Shown here piece by piece: positions 57,089-64,000 of a DNA stretch of 64,000 nt (position 1 is its first letter; every line of letters starts with the position of its first letter). The notes beneath the pieces were generated by a model. The model had not been told where the DNA came from. It did not search any database and was given only the letters and a program-made list of their open reading frames with translations. This stretch comes from Chiayiivirga sp. Its GTDB lineage: Bacteria; Pseudomonadota; Gammaproteobacteria; Xanthomonadales; Xanthomonadaceae. The stretch spans positions 186,001 to 250,000 of the forward strand of contig JALCLA010000002.1 in NCBI GenBank assembly GCA_022647565.1, in the 5' to 3' direction. The translations under genes were made by a program, and so were the position numbers.

Positions 57089-57753
57089 AGTGGCTGCGCG
57101 CCGTGCGCTTGCCCAACGCCTGGCTGCTGGCCTCGCTCGTGGCCCTGGTGCTGGTCTACCCCTTCCTCGACGATCGCGCCGGCGGTCGCGCCGCGATCGC
57201 CGTGTTCGATCTCGCCATCCTCATGCTGGCGCTGCGCGCGGCGCGCGCCGGCGGCTACGAGACCCGCATCGGCTGGGCCCTGGTGGTGCCGGCCATGCTG
57301 CTGCACGCGGGCGGCGCCTTCGCCTTCCATGATCTGGTCTACGGCGCCGGCCTGCTGGCGCAAGCCGCCTTCCATGCCTTCGTGGTGAGCTGCCTGCTGC
57401 GCTACATGCTGCGCGACGAGGTGATGACGGTGGACGAACTGTTCGCTGCCGCCGGCCTCTACGTGCTGATGGCCTTCGTCTTCGCCTACCTGTATGCCTT
57501 CGTCGAGTTCCTCGCACCCGGCGCCTTCTACATCAACGAGGTCAACAACCCCGATGGCGTGGTGCGCTGGTGGGAGCTGCTCTATTTCAGCTTCACCTGC
57601 CTCACCAGCGTCGGCTTTGGCGAGATCACCCCGGTGAACGACCACGCCCGTGCCCTGGTGATGGTGGAGCAGATGATGGGCGTGCTGTATCTGGCGCTGA
57701 TCATCTCGCGCCTGGTGACGATGCAGTCGCACCGCTCGCGCCGCGACTCGTGA
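57085..57753 (+). CDS. Ion channel family protein (two-helix potassium channel pore)
   Basis: 222 residues from GTG 57085, overlapping the mgtE stop by 4. Three or four N-terminal membrane segments are followed by a pore module: a helix (LFAAAGLYVLMAFVFAYLYAF), the pore helix ELLYFSFTCLTSVGFGEITPVNDHARALVM with filter SVGFGE (57583-57660), and a last helix (MMGVLYLALIISRLV). The filter is close to the TVGYG of K+ channels with Phe for Tyr. Coupling to mgtE suggests a shared role in cation balance. Confidence 0.85.
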   Translation: MKWLRAVRLPNAWLLASLVALVLVYPFLDDRAGGRAAIAVFDLAILMLALRAARAGGYETRIGWALVVPAMLLHAGGAFAFHDLVYGAGLLAQAAFHAFVVSCLLRYMLRDEVMTVDELFAAAGLYVLMAFVFAYLYAFVEFLAPGAFYINEVNNPDGVVRWWELLYFSFTCLTSVGFGEITPVNDHARALVMVEQMMGVLYLALIISRLVTMQSHRSRRDS

Positions 57754-57828
57754 CGCGCGGCCGACCGAAGGCGAGTCTGCCCCACGCCGCTACACAACTC
57801 ACCGCGATACGGCGGAGCCGGCGTCGCG

Positions 57829-58527
57829 CTACGACGGGCGTGGCTTGCCCTGCTCCGCCAGGGTCAGCGCGACCTTGTCGCGCAGGTAAGCCGGCTCCAG
57901 CCGTTCCGGCGCCACGATCTCGCCGCGCGCGTAGGCTTGCACCGCCAGGCGCGCCACCGCCGCGGCGTGTGGCAGGGCAGCGGCATCCACGCGCGCCACG
58001 GTCGAACCCAGCGCGGTGCGCAATGCACCCTGCTCGGCATCGAAGCCGGTGCCTACACCGATCCAGCGGCGTGAGGGATCGGGCGACGCCGCAACAGGAC
58101 GCAGCAGGTGCTCCGATCCCAGGAGACGCACATCCTCAGGCTCGCGCTCGAACGCAGCCAGATACACCTCGCCCATGCGCGCGTCGATGGCGGCGAGCAC
58201 GGCCTCGCCCGGCGCCGCATTCGCAGCGAACGCGAGTGCGGCCAGGGTGGACACGGCCACGACGGGGCGATCCAGCGCCAGTGCCAGGCCTTGCGTCAGC
58301 GCCACCGTGAGGCGCACGCCGGTGAACGCGCCGGGGCCGCGCCCGCAGGCGATGACGTCGATCTGCGTCTTCGCGATCCCGGCCTCGGCCAGCAACGCAT
58401 CGGCCCAGGGCAAGACCAGTTCGGTATGACGACGCGGCGCCACTTCGAAGCGCTCGCGCAGCACGCCGTCGCACCACAACGCCACGGAGCAGGCTTCGGT
58501 TGCGGTTTCGATGGCGAGCAGGTTCAT
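57829..58527 (-). CDS. tsaB: tRNA threonylcarbamoyladenosine synthesis protein TsaB
   Basis: 232 residues. ASKHA fold: LLAIETATEACSVALW, RHTELVLPWADALLAEAG, CGRGPGAFTGVRLTVALTQGLALALDRPVVAVSTLAALA (58270-58390) and AIDARMGEVYLAAF. TsaB partners TsaD and TsaE to make t6A at position 37 of ANN-decoding tRNAs. It overlaps the upstream helicase gene by 4 bases, the arrangement seen for tsaB and yoaA in E. coli. Confidence 0.94.
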   Translation of the reverse strand: MNLLAIETATEACSVALWCDGVLRERFEVAPRRHTELVLPWADALLAEAGIAKTQIDVIACGRGPGAFTGVRLTVALTQGLALALDRPVVAVSTLAALAFAANAAPGEAVLAAIDARMGEVYLAAFEREPEDVRLLGSEHLLRPVAASPDPSRRWIGVGTGFDAEQGALRTALGSTVARVDAAALPHAAAVARLAVQAYARGEIVAPERLEPAYLRDKVALTLAEQGKPRPS

Positions 58528-60452
58528 GCGGCGGATTGTGCCGCAAGAAAGCGCTGCACGTCGTCCAGTTCGCGCGTGCGCGGCAGCGGCGGCAGGCTGT
58601 CAAGGAAGGTGCGGCCGTATCCTTTTGCACTCAGGCGCGGATCGCACAGCACCAGCACGCCGCGATCGTCGTGGGTGCGGATCAGCCGGCCCGCGCCCTG
58701 CTTGAGCGCGATCGCGGCGGTAGGCAGCTGCCAGTCACGGAACGGATTGCCGCCGCCGCGGCGGATCGCATTCAGGCGTGCTTCCAGCACCGGCTCGTCG
58801 GGCGCGGCGAAGGGTAGTTTGTCGATCACCACCACCTGCAGCGCATCACCGGCCACGTCCACGCCTTCCCAGAAACTGGCGGCGCCGAGCAGCACGCCGT
58901 TGCCGGAATGGCGAAACCCTTCCAGCAGGGTGTGACGGGGTTGCGTGCCTTGCACGAACAGCGGGAAGTCGCGCCGCACGGCCAGCTTGTCGGCCACCTC
59001 GCGCAGTGCGCGATGCGAAGTGAACAGGAGGAACGCCCGGCCCTGCGACGCATCGAGCACGGGCAACACGGCCTCCAGCACGGCATCGATGTAGCCACGC
59101 TCATTCGGCTCGGGCAAGCCGCGCGGCAGGTAGGCCAGGGCCTGGGTCGGGAAATCGAAAGGGCTCGGCTCCAGCAGGGTGCGCGGCGCATCGATGCCGA
59201 GCTGGCGCGCAAGATGGTCGAAGTCGCCGGCCACCGCCAGCGTGGCCGAGGTGTAGATCCACGCCGCGCGCGACTGCTCGCGGAATTCGCGCAGCGGCGC
59301 GGAGACGTCGAGCGGCGTGAGGTGCAGCGAGAAACCACGCGGCGTGGTCTCGTACCAGCGCACCTCGCCAGCATCACCCTCGCTGCCGATTGCACGCAGG
59401 CGATCGCGCAGATCCTCGGCGCGCTCCAGGCAGCCCTTGAGTCCGACACTGCGCTCGCCCTGGACCTCGAGCACGGCATGAAGCGCCTGCAACGCCAGGT
59501 CGAGACCGTCCAGCGCCGTGGCGCAGGAGGCATCGCTCAACAAGCCTGGCAGCGTGCCGCGCCCGGGCAGGGGATCGAGCGCGAGGCGCAGTTCGCGCAC
59601 GCGCTGTTCGAGCTGGCGCACGGGTTCCTGCAGCTCGCCCAAGGCACCACTCACCGAATCGCACTCGGCGATCGCATCGCGCGCCAGCTCCTGCAACTGG
59701 CGTGCCGATGCCGTCATGCCGAAGAACTGCGAAGCCAGTTCCGGCAACTGGTGCGCCTCGTCCAGCACGAAGGCGTGCGCACCCGGCAGGATCTCTCCGA
59801 AACCTTCGCGCTTGAGCGCGAGATCGGCGAACAGCAAGTGATGATTCACCACCACCAGATCGGCCTCCTGCGCCGCCTGTCGCGCCTTCACCACGAAACA
59901 GTCCGACCAGAACGGGCACTCGCTGCCGAGACAGTTCTCGGTACTGGAGGTGACCTGCGACCAGAGCGGCGAATCCTCCGGCACGAAGTCGATCTCGCCC
60001 ACGTCGCCGCGCTCGCTGCGCCCGGCCCAGGCATGGATCTGCACCAACTGTTGCGCGAGATCGCGCGAGGCGAAGCGGCCCTCGCCGCGGGCGCGCTCCA
60101 GCCGATGCCAGCACAAGTAGTTGCTGCGCCCCTTGAGCAAGGCCGTCTTGAGGCGCACGCCAAGGGCATCGCGCACGCGCGGCAGGTCACGGTGGTAAAG
60201 CTGATCCTGCAAGGCGCGCGTGCCGGTGGAGACGATCACGCGCAGCCCGGAAAGCAGCGCCGGCACCAGATAGGCGTAAGTCTTGCCGGTGCCGGTGCCC
60301 GCTTCGGCGATCAGGCATGCGCGCGCTTCGATGGCCTCGGCGACGGCCTCGGCCATGCGTTCCTGCGCGGGACGCGGGATGAAGCCGGGGATTTTTTCGG
60401 CGAGGGGGCCGGTGGCGCCCAAGGCCGTGAGGGTGTTTTCTTTCAGTGTCAT
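58524..60452 (-). CDS. yoaA: ATP-dependent DNA helicase of the XPD/DinG family (YoaA)
   Basis: 642 residues from ATG at 60452. Superfamily 2 Fe-S helicase: Walker A IAEAGTGTGKTYAYLVPALL (60248-60310), motif Ia STGTRALQDQL, four-cysteine iron-sulfur domain (NYLCWHR, then NCLGSECPFWSDCF), DEAH box FVLDEAHQLP, and C-terminal motifs FWEGVDVAG and KQGAGRLIRTHDDRG. It unwinds DNA with 5'-3' polarity and takes part in repair, in E. coli with HolC. The frame continues upstream through the repeat element but without helicase similarity. Confidence 0.94.
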   Translation of the reverse strand: MTLKENTLTALGATGPLAEKIPGFIPRPAQERMAEAVAEAIEARACLIAEAGTGTGKTYAYLVPALLSGLRVIVSTGTRALQDQLYHRDLPRVRDALGVRLKTALLKGRSNYLCWHRLERARGEGRFASRDLAQQLVQIHAWAGRSERGDVGEIDFVPEDSPLWSQVTSSTENCLGSECPFWSDCFVVKARQAAQEADLVVVNHHLLFADLALKREGFGEILPGAHAFVLDEAHQLPELASQFFGMTASARQLQELARDAIAECDSVSGALGELQEPVRQLEQRVRELRLALDPLPGRGTLPGLLSDASCATALDGLDLALQALHAVLEVQGERSVGLKGCLERAEDLRDRLRAIGSEGDAGEVRWYETTPRGFSLHLTPLDVSAPLREFREQSRAAWIYTSATLAVAGDFDHLARQLGIDAPRTLLEPSPFDFPTQALAYLPRGLPEPNERGYIDAVLEAVLPVLDASQGRAFLLFTSHRALREVADKLAVRRDFPLFVQGTQPRHTLLEGFRHSGNGVLLGAASFWEGVDVAGDALQVVVIDKLPFAAPDEPVLEARLNAIRRGGGNPFRDWQLPTAAIALKQGAGRLIRTHDDRGVLVLCDPRLSAKGYGRTFLDSLPPLPRTRELDDVQRFLAAQSAA

Positions 60453-60521
60453 CGGGGGTGATTCCGATGAATCAGCTTGACAGCTTTTCGGCTCTTCTCG
60501 CTCGATGTGAATTGTTCGCAC

Positions 60522-61002
60522 GGTTTCGTCCGCCTCGGCGGCGGCCGAGTTCCTTTCTCTTGCGTGCCCAAGAGAAAGGAACCAAAGAGAAGGGCACCCG
60601 ACTCTGGCGCCGCGCTGCGCGCGGTGCCCTGCGCTGCTCGCCGAGCTCGGGCCGGCGCGAACTCGCGCATCCATGCGCTCGAACATACGCGCCTTTCCCC
60701 CGAGCCCGGCTGCGCTGCTCGGCGCCAAAGACGGGAGGGGATTGCCAAGAGCAAACGCTCGCAAGCGTCTGGCTCTTGCGTCCCGTAGATCGCGGCGGCG
60801 GGCCGGAGGAAAAGCCCGCAGGGTCGCGCGCAGGAAGCGCGCGAGTTTCTCGCCGGTACACGGACGTACCGTCGAGAAACCCCGTAGGCCCGACGCGAAC
60901 CCGCCAAAGGCGGGCGCGATCTCCGGGTGCCCTTTCTCTTGGTTACTTCTCTTTGGGCATGCAAAGAGAAGTAACTCGGCCGCCGCCGAGGCGGACGAAA
61001 CC
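60522..61002. repeat. 481-bp element with perfect 30-bp terminal inverted repeats and nested hairpins
   Basis: Arms at 60522-60551 and 60973-61002 are perfect reverse complements over 30 bases. Inside are hairpins at 60551-60580 (11-bp stem), 60845-60880 (8+6-bp stem with one bulge pair) and 60945-60972 (10-bp stem), a looser one at 60745-60777, and an imperfect 20-base inner inverted pair (60580-60599 with 60925-60944). No transposase is encoded. It fits a non-autonomous miniature element or a structured-RNA element. Confidence 0.85.
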
Positions 61003-61121
61003 TCGTGGAGAGTTCGCTGTGGGCGAGGAAAGCAAAGACGCTGGATGACAGCCTGCATCCGCACGCCGCCCTTCGGGCCATCCGCTGCGCGGATGTTCGC
61101 TCCGGCATCCTGCCTCCGCAG

Positions 61122-61142
61122 TCCCGCCTTCGCGGGAATGAC
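61122..61142. repeat. Half-copy of the CATTCCCGCG repeat family
   Basis: TCCCGC-CTTC-GCGGGAATGACG repeats the right arm of the 82-bp element at 12905-12931 with two changes in the loop. The partner arm is not recognisable. Confidence 0.65.
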
Positions 61143-61213
61143 GAGCGTGAGAGATTCCCGCCTAGATGACGAGCAGGCAGACGGGAGTCAACGCCAAGAA
61201 CAATCACGAACGC

Positions 61214-61720
61214 CTACATCCTCACCGGTGGCTCAACCGTGCAGCGCGTCGACTGCGCACCGGCATTGGCTGCGCCTTCCACATCGCCACGCATCTCGCG
61301 CGCGAGCCGCACCGTGGTCCAGTTGCGACGGCACAAGCCGCCCAGCTTCGGGCCGCGCGCGAAGGAACTGCTGGCGAACTGCTCGGCCGCCTCGAAGTCC
61401 TCGCGATACAAGGCCATCTCCGCGCGCAACTGCCACAGCTCCGGATCGGCCGGCGAGAGCTTGAGCGCGGCATCAAGGCTGGCATCGGCCTGCTCGAAGC
61501 GGCGCGCGCGCTCGTGGTCGGTGGCGGCCGCGCGCAGGTCGGCGATGGCCGGGTCGCGCAGCGGCTGCACGTCGAGTGCGTCTTCGGCTTCCACGCCGCT
61601 GGCCCGAACTTCGGCCACCAGGTCGCGTTCCGGCACCACCACCTTGGCTTTTTCCGGCGTCGCCGGCGGAGCGGAACAAGCGGCCAACGCAAGGCACAGG
61701 GGAAGCGCGAGTTTCTTCAT
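61214..61720 (-). CDS. TPR-containing lipoprotein
   Basis: 168 residues from ATG at 61720. Lipoprotein signal peptide with lipobox ALAAC (MKKLALPLCLALAACSAPP). The mature part has a short charged stretch (about 30-60), then tetratricopeptide-like helices (RFEQADASLDAALKLSPADPELWQLRAEMALYREDFEAAEQFAS, 61370-61510) and a Cys-containing end. It overlaps the stop of the PBP1B gene by 4 bases, so it is translationally coupled to it. A role in cell-wall synthesis control, as for LpoB in enterics, is inference; the domain itself does not resemble LpoB. Confidence 0.75.
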   Translation of the reverse strand: MKKLALPLCLALAACSAPPATPEKAKVVVPERDLVAEVRASGVEAEDALDVQPLRDPAIADLRAAATDHERARRFEQADASLDAALKLSPADPELWQLRAEMALYREDFEAAEQFASSSFARGPKLGGLCRRNWTTVRLAREMRGDVEGAANAGAQSTRCTVEPPVRM

Positions 61721-64000
61721 TGCATGTCTCCAGCGCCGAACCATTCGCGCAGTTGCGCCATGGGGCAGCGTTCGATTTCTTCGGGAAGGTAACCTTGGAC
61801 GAAGACGAAGCGCCTTGCACGCGGGCAGTCCTCGTCAGTGACGGCGTATCGCTCCGGATCGATCCAGGCCCATTCAAGGCTTTCCTCCGACACCCTCAAG
61901 GGCGTACTCGGCAAGTGCCGGAACAGCGTCGCCCAGACCCGCATCGCGCCGGTGGCACCATACAGGCCCGTGGGTTCGTTCTGATCGTTGCCAACCCAGA
62001 CCACGGCCAGGTGCGAGCCGGTGTAGCCAGCGAACCAGCTGTCGCGGCTGTCGTTGCTGGTGCCGGTCTTGCCGGCGGGGGCAAGCCAGCCCAGGCCGTC
62101 GGCGAGCAGGTGCTTGCCGGTGCCATGGCGCACCGCATCCTGCAGTGCCACCGACACCAGGCGCGCGGCGATGGAATCGCCCGGGAACGGCGGTTCGCGC
62201 GCTGCGTCGTAGCGCGACAGCGCCTTGCCCTGCGCATCGAGCACGCCGCGCACCGCGCGCAAGGGCTGCACCCGGCCGCCGGACGCCAGGAATTGGTAGC
62301 TCGCCGCCATCTGCATCGGGCTCAGATCGACCGATCCGAGCAGCAGGGAGGGATTCGGATCGGCGTCAATCGCGGCCAGCTTGGAAAGCAGATCCTTCAG
62401 TCGCGGCACGCCCACGTCCAGGCCAAGCTGCACCGTGGCCTGGTTGTAGGACTGGCTCAGGGCATCGCTCAGCGTGACCCAGCCATGGCTGGCGTGATCC
62501 GAATTGTCGGGCCGCCAGGTCTTGCCGCCGGCAACACGCACCTCCAGCGGCGCATCGTTCACCAAGGTGGCGAGCGAGTAGCGCCCCGGTTGCGCCAGCG
62601 CGATCAGGTAGACGAAGGGCTTGAGCAACGAGCCCACGGGCCGCTTCGCATCGAGGGCGCGATTGAAGCCGTGCGCATCGGGTTGGCGCGAGCCCACCAT
62701 CGCCAGTACCTCGCCACTTGCGGTGTCGGTCAGGACGAGGCCCGACTCCAGCGCCGGGCGCCCCTTCTGCACCAGCGCCTGCAAGGAATCCTGCACCGCC
62801 TGCTCGGCATAGCCTTGCGCCGCCGGGGCGAGCGTGGTCATCACACTCAGCCCTGCGCCACGCAAGGCATCGGCCGGATAGTCGCTCTCCAGTTGCCGTC
62901 GCACCAGATCCATGAAGGCCGGATAGCGGTTGCGGCTCAGGCTGGCGTCGGCCACCACGCGCAGCGGTTGCGCGCTTGCGGCCTTGAACTCGACCGCGGA
63001 GATCAGCCCGGTGTCGTGCATCTGGCGCAGCACGAGGTTGCGCCGGGCCTGCGCGGCGTCCGGCTTGCGCCGCGGATCGTAGATCGCAGGGCCCTTGATC
63101 AGGCCGACGAGCAGGGCGATTTCGCCCGGACCCAGTTGATCCAGTTCACGCCCGAACCAGAAATCCGAAGCTGCAGCGACGCCATGCACGGCCTGGCCAC
63201 CATGCTGACCGAGGTAGACCTGGTTGAGATACGCCTCCAGGATGCGCGACTTGTCGAAGCGTGCCTCGATGATCAGCGCGTAGAGGATCTCGCGCGCCTT
63301 GCGCCCGAGATTCTGGTCGCGGGTGAGGTAGAGATTGCGCACCAGTTGCTGGGTCAGGGTGCTGCCACCCTGGCGTACTTCGCCTTCGCGCAGGTTGACG
63401 AACGCGGCGCGCAGCATGCCCTTCCAGTCGACGCCGTGGTGATGCTTGAAGTCGCGGTCTTCCACCGCCTGCAAGGTGGTGAGCAGCAAGGGCGGGACAT
63501 CCTGCAGGCGCACCAGGCGCCGCTCTTCCTGCTTGCTGCCGTAGAGCGTGGCGATGCGGGCCGGATCCAGACGCGCCGAGGCCAGCGCCTTGCCGTTCGA
63601 GGCAAGCGCGGCGACGCGGCCCTTTTGCACGGTCAGCTCGATCCGTTGCGGCGCGCGGCGGCCGTCGAGATCGAGGAAGCCGCGCGAGGCGATGACGAAG
63701 CGCTCGCCGTCGCGCGAATAGGTGCCGGGCTGGCTCGCACCCGCATCCTTGCGGTAGCGCGCCGCGAGCAACTCCTGCTCCAGCGCCGCGGCACTCTGCG
63801 CGAGGCCGTTCGCCAGTTCCAGCGGGCGCGCATGGACCCGCGTCGGCACTTGCCACTGCAAGCGGCCGAATTCGACCTGGACGCGCTTGTCCAGCACCCA
63901 GGCGTACGGCCCGAGGAATCCGACGCTCACCCCCAGCAGCAGCAAGGCAAGCGGCACGGCACGCCGCAGCCAGGGTGCAAGGCGGGTCCGGAGCGATGCG
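61717..64000 (-). CDS. mrcB: Penicillin-binding protein 1B (bifunctional), 5' end outside the window
   Basis: At least 760 residues; the frame is open to the window edge and the start lies outside. The part visible at the N-terminus is RLAPWLRRAVPLALLLLGVSVGF, a membrane anchor. A UvrB-like/UB2H-type segment is followed by the GT51 glycosyltransferase with EDRDFKHHHGVDWKG and GGSTLTQQLVRNLYLT. The transpeptidase has catalytic Ser in RPVGSLLKPFVYL (SxxK), SYN and KTGTSNDSRDSWFAGYTG (KTG). It polymerises glycan and crosslinks peptides of peptidoglycan at the inner membrane. The downstream TPR lipoprotein is coupled by a 4-base overlap. Confidence 0.94.
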   Translation of the reverse strand, partial: ASLRTRLAPWLRRAVPLALLLLGVSVGFLGPYAWVLDKRVQVEFGRLQWQVPTRVHARPLELANGLAQSAAALEQELLAARYRKDAGASQPGTYSRDGERFVIASRGFLDLDGRRAPQRIELTVQKGRVAALASNGKALASARLDPARIATLYGSKQEERRLVRLQDVPPLLLTTLQAVEDRDFKHHHGVDWKGMLRAAFVNLREGEVRQGGSTLTQQLVRNLYLTRDQNLGRKAREILYALIIEARFDKSRILEAYLNQVYLGQHGGQAVHGVAAASDFWFGRELDQLGPGEIALLVGLIKGPAIYDPRRKPDAAQARRNLVLRQMHDTGLISAVEFKAASAQPLRVVADASLSRNRYPAFMDLVRRQLESDYPADALRGAGLSVMTTLAPAAQGYAEQAVQDSLQALVQKGRPALESGLVLTDTASGEVLAMVGSRQPDAHGFNRALDAKRPVGSLLKPFVYLIALAQPGRYSLATLVNDAPLEVRVAGGKTWRPDNSDHASHGWVTLSDALSQSYNQATVQLGLDVGVPRLKDLLSKLAAIDADPNPSLLLGSVDLSPMQMAASYQFLASGGRVQPLRAVRGVLDAQGKALSRYDAAREPPFPGDSIAARLVSVALQDAVRHGTGKHLLADGLGWLAPAGKTGTSNDSRDSWFAGYTGSHLAVVWVGNDQNEPTGLYGATGAMRVWATLFRHLPSTPLRVSEESLEWAWIDPERYAVTDEDCPRARRFVFVQGYLPEEIERCPMAQLREWFGAGDMQ

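Larger units (their letters stand above)
60453..61213. other. 761-base gap holding repeats, no gene
   Basis: Between the helicase and the TPR lipoprotein genes every frame is open over long stretches, but the peptides are spurious. The DNA is the 481-bp inverted-repeat element (60522-61002), a hairpin CATCCGC-TGC-GCGGATG (61079-61095), and a half-copy of the CATTCCCGCGAA-type repeat (about 61122-61142). Confidence 0.8.

Noticed and set aside
60453..61213. Several ORFs of 100-260 codons in the gap before the TPR lipoprotein gene
   Set aside because: They read through the inverted-repeat element in every frame and show no protein-like conservation signals.

Overview
The window is strongly G+C-rich, densely coded bacterial chromosome. 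It looks like a gammaproteobacterium of the Lysobacterales (Xanthomonadales). The evidence is the housekeeping gene content (RlmM, GlnS, the UbiH pair, Hda) and one long block running murA/ibaG, kdsD-kdsC-lptCAB-rpoN-hpf-ptsN-hprK-rapZ-EIIA(Man)-HPr-EI, with HPr kinase inserted between ptsN and rapZ. Genus cannot be fixed from the sequence alone. No rRNA, tRNA, CRISPR array, prophage or replication origin was seen.

Layout. 0-4 kb: an exported protein with a C-terminal S74-type chaperone domain, a small frameshifted exported protein, an orphan Pycsar-effector-like membrane protein and a lipoprotein esterase. 4-7.5 kb: the peroxide module ahpC-ahpF-oxyR, with an almost complete OxyR operator in front of ahpC. 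7.5-9.9 kb: a less G+C-rich accessory patch with a 7-bp tandem repeat that controls the reading frame of an exported protein, then a TPR-glycosyltransferase. 9.9-20.5 kb: GST, DUF2007, glnS, a repeat-derived lipoprotein gene, a nucleoside deaminase, a very large secreted subtilase and rlmM. 20.7-25.4 kb: a large secreted nuclease broken by a frameshift. 25.5-37.5 kb: ubiquinone hydroxylases, cobalamin adenosyltransferase, an HDAC-like deacetylase, cell-wall recycling amgK-murU, hda-perM-DUF2066, and the divergent purM-purN-DUF3108. 37.7-50.1 kb: the envelope/PTS block. 50.3-55.6 kb: an acyltransferase, a methyltransferase and a membrane-protein gene split by an intact IS630-family element and also frameshifted. 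55.7-64 kb: mgtE, a K+ channel, tsaB, a YoaA-type helicase, a 481-bp inverted-repeat element, a TPR lipoprotein and PBP1B running off the window end.

How it works together. KdsD/KdsC feed Kdo to lipopolysaccharide, LptC/A/B export it, MurA and AmgK-MurU supply peptidoglycan precursors, and PBP1B polymerises them. EI, HPr, PtsN, EIIA(Man) and HprK form a phosphorelay with no sugar permease in view, so it is probably regulatory. AhpC/AhpF/OxyR form a self-contained peroxide response.

The most interesting signals are: a short C-terminal motif (IF-x-N/H-GFE) shared by three exported proteins; the heptamer-repeat contingency locus at 7.68 kb; a 5-bp tandem duplication that knocks a signal peptide out of frame at 2.33 kb; the orphan DUF5706 protein; and the highly folded repeat element at 60.5-61.0 kb.
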